64,000 nucleotides of DNA from NCBI RefSeq assembly GCF_013367775.1, contig NZ_CP055157.1, positions 3,546,001 to 3,610,000 on the forward strand, in the 5' to 3' direction. This DNA is from Microbulbifer sp. YPW1. GTDB taxonomy: Bacteria; Pseudomonadota; Gammaproteobacteria; Pseudomonadales; Cellvibrionaceae. Each line of letters starts with the position of its first letter. Position 1 is the first letter of the stretch. The translations under genes were made by a program, and so were the position numbers. The notes beneath the pieces are model-generated. The model made no database searches and was not told the origin of the DNA. It was given only the letters and a program-made list of their open reading frames with translations. Of this stretch, positions 62,402-64,000 are shown piece by piece.

Positions 62402-64000
62402 GTGAATATGGCGACGGTCATAACCGATAGCCGGGAGGAGCTGCTGGCGCAGGTCAGTGGGATCATAGGTGAAAAACTGGGCGATAAGGCGGGCCCGGTA
62501 GCGGCGTTTGCCGCACAGTTCCTGAACCAGTACCCGTTGGAAGACCTGGCGGGACGGCGCTTGGCGGATATTTACGGGTGTATCTACACCTGTTGGGACT
62601 TCATCCAGCAGCGTGCTGCCGGAGAGCCGAAGATCCGGGTGTTCAATCCCCGGCTGGAGGAACACGGCTGGGAATGTTCCCACACCGCAGTTTGCGTTCT
62701 GCAGCGCGATATGCCGTTTCTGGTCGACTCGGTGCGTATGGAAATCAATCGGCGCAATACCGTCATTCACTCCATCAAAAGCACCGTGATGCACATGCAG
62801 CGCGGCGATGACGGACGCCTGCAGCAGCTGCTTCCCCCGGTATGCCAGAGCGAAGAGGCGCGCCAGGACGACCCCTCGGTGACCAGTGAAGCGCTGATAT
62901 ACCTGGAAATCAACCTCGACACCTCTGCCTCCCACGCGTCAGAACTTAGCCGCTCCCTCAGAGAGATCCTCAGCGACGTAGAGCTGGTGGTCGATGACTA
63001 TGTGCCGATGCTGGATACCTGCGCGGCGATGGAAGACCAGCTGCACGCGGGCCTCGCGGATAACGACGCCAACCTGGAGGAGGCGAGCGCGTTCCTGCAG
63101 TGGATGCGCGACGGAAACTTTACCTTCCTCGGCTACCGGGAATACGAGTTCTGCCAGCAGGGGGACAAGAAAGTACTGTGTGAGGTGGAGAGCCGCCGCC
63201 AGGGTATTTTCAAGAACCTGCAGCAACATGCGGAGCCGACGCCGGAATACGCCTTCAACGAGGGCAAGCAGCGGTTCTATCAAGGGCCGAACTTTCTCAC
63301 TTTCGCAAAATCTTCAGTGAAATCCCGGGTGCATCGGGCGGCTTACTCCGACTACGTGAGTATCAAGCGCTACGATGCCGCCGGTGAGGTGATCGGCGAA
63401 TCCGCCTTTATGGGCCTCTACACCTCACCGGTGTATACCGAAAGCCCGTCAAAGATCCCGATTATCCGCCGCAAGCTGGCTTCGGTGATCGAGCAGAGCG
63501 GCCTGGCGCCCAACAGCCACGATGGCAAGGCACTGAAGCGGATCCTTGATACCCTGCCGCGGGATGAGCTCTTCCAGAGCAGCACCCGCGAGCTGTACGA
63601 GACCACCCTGGGCGTGCTGGCGATGAATGAGCGTGCCCGCTTGCGCCTGTTTATGCGCAAGGACCCGTTTGGCAAGTTCGTCTCTGCCATGGTGTATGTG
63701 CCCAGGGACCAGTTCAACAGTGCTGTGCGTGAAAAGATCAGCGACCGCATCGCGCATGCGATCAATGCACTGGACTCCGATTTTACGACCTATTTTTCTG
63801 AATCGATTCTTGCCCGGGTACACCTCGTTTTCCGTGTAGACCCCAACGAGCCCGTGGAATTTGACGTAGCGCGACTGGAGGCGCAAATCGTGGATATAAC
63901 CCGCAGCTGGGAAGATGTATTCCATAGATCCCTGATCGAAACCCATGGCGAGGAAGAGGGCAGCCGTCTGATCGGCACCTTCGGGCAGGCCTTCCCGGCG
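62402..64000 (+). CDS. gdhB: NAD-specific glutamate dehydrogenase, large (about 180 kDa) type, 5' part
   Basis: Converts L-glutamate to 2-oxoglutarate with NAD. The reading frame is open from a GTG at 62402 to the window edge, 533 residues, after a strong GGGAGGAAG ribosome site; an ATG at 62408 is the alternative start. The visible part is the N-terminal regulatory region: SHTAVCVLQRDMPFLVDSVR near 99-118, FLQWMRDGNFTFLGYREYE near 238-256 and KDPFGKFVSAMVYVPRDQF near 420-438, the landmarks of the 1,600-residue glutamate dehydrogenase of Pseudomonas and Streptomyces. The catalytic domain lies outside the window. Confidence 0.95.
   Translation, partial: MNMATVITDSREELLAQVSGIIGEKLGDKAGPVAAFAAQFLNQYPLEDLAGRRLADIYGCIYTCWDFIQQRAAGEPKIRVFNPRLEEHGWECSHTAVCVLQRDMPFLVDSVRMEINRRNTVIHSIKSTVMHMQRGDDGRLQQLLPPVCQSEEARQDDPSVTSEALIYLEINLDTSASHASELSRSLREILSDVELVVDDYVPMLDTCAAMEDQLHAGLADNDANLEEASAFLQWMRDGNFTFLGYREYEFCQQGDKKVLCEVESRRQGIFKNLQQHAEPTPEYAFNEGKQRFYQGPNFLTFAKSSVKSRVHRAAYSDYVSIKRYDAAGEVIGESAFMGLYTSPVYTESPSKIPIIRRKLASVIEQSGLAPNSHDGKALKRILDTLPRDELFQSSTRELYETTLGVLAMNERARLRLFMRKDPFGKFVSAMVYVPRDQFNSAVREKISDRIAHAINALDSDFTTYFSESILARVHLVFRVDPNEPVEFDVARLEAQIVDITRSWEDVFHRSLIETHGEEEGSRLIGTFGQAFPA

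Noticed and set aside
1..64000. CRISPR arrays, insertion sequences, prophage or integrase genes
   Set aside because: No regularly spaced direct repeats and no transposase, integrase or phage structural motifs were seen in the window.

Overview
This window is a contiguous piece of a gammaproteobacterial chromosome. The set glnS, cysS, lpxH, ppiB, a solitary cysC, an MksBEF operon, a BatABD/MoxR operon and a very long NAD-type glutamate dehydrogenase resembles marine Cellvibrionales such as Microbulbifer. That genus is an inference from gene content, not a measured match. No insertion sequence, phage, integrase or CRISPR array is visible, and no stretch longer than about 300 bases lacks a gene or RNA. 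The longest gaps (2518-2797, 20119-20412, 18598-18856, 62138-62401) hold only promoter or terminator signals or nothing recognisable.

Layout. 1-2517: two exported hydrolases on the minus strand, a beta-lactamase-fold serine hydrolase (cut by the window edge) and an amidohydrolase. 2798-7572: housekeeping genes lpxH and ppiB (minus), then glnS, cysS and a tiny lipoprotein (plus). 7599-13420: a three-gene MksF-MksE-MksB (Wadjet-like JetA-JetB-JetC) SMC operon with no JetD/MksG nuclease after it. 13575-18597: a small membrane protein, free-methionine-R-sulfoxide reductase, a spermidine-synthase-like protein, an unknown helical protein, RsmC, RsuA and FolD. 18789-19362: tRNA-Pro, tRNA-Arg and tRNA-His with a near-consensus promoter and a terminator. 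19495-22818: cysC and a large DUF6351-type hydrolase. 22913-23232: tRNA-Val and tRNA-Asp, closed by a perfect 25-bp inverted repeat. 23331-26555: an Xre-RES toxin-antitoxin pair, a PLP enzyme and nadK.

26577-54927 is a large surface-polysaccharide locus. ManC, Gmd and Fcl make GDP-mannose, GDP-4-keto-6-deoxymannose and GDP-L-fucose. A Wzm/Wzt-type ABC transporter on the opposite strand implies export by the ABC-dependent route; no Wzx or Wzy is seen. Around them are at least six glycosyltransferase-like proteins, a two-domain methyltransferase, an SGNH-like protein and an OafA-type O-acyltransferase with an SGNH tail. There are also three intact sulfotransferase-like P-loop proteins, one fused to a WcbI domain, plus one broken copy. 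A LicD phosphotransferase is fused to a TagD-like cytidylyltransferase. The part from about 28 to 40.5 kb is clearly AT-richer than its surroundings and carries a decayed UDP-glucose dehydrogenase, signs of transfer and turnover. Taken together the locus predicts a fucose- or mannose-derived glycan modified by O-acyl, phospho-polyol and probably sulfate groups. CysC, encoded elsewhere in the window, makes the sulfate donor PAPS.

54943-62137: a minus-strand MoxR-DUF58-DUF4381-BatA-BatB/C-BatD operon, transcribed away from the glutamate dehydrogenase gene that starts at 62402 and runs off the window.
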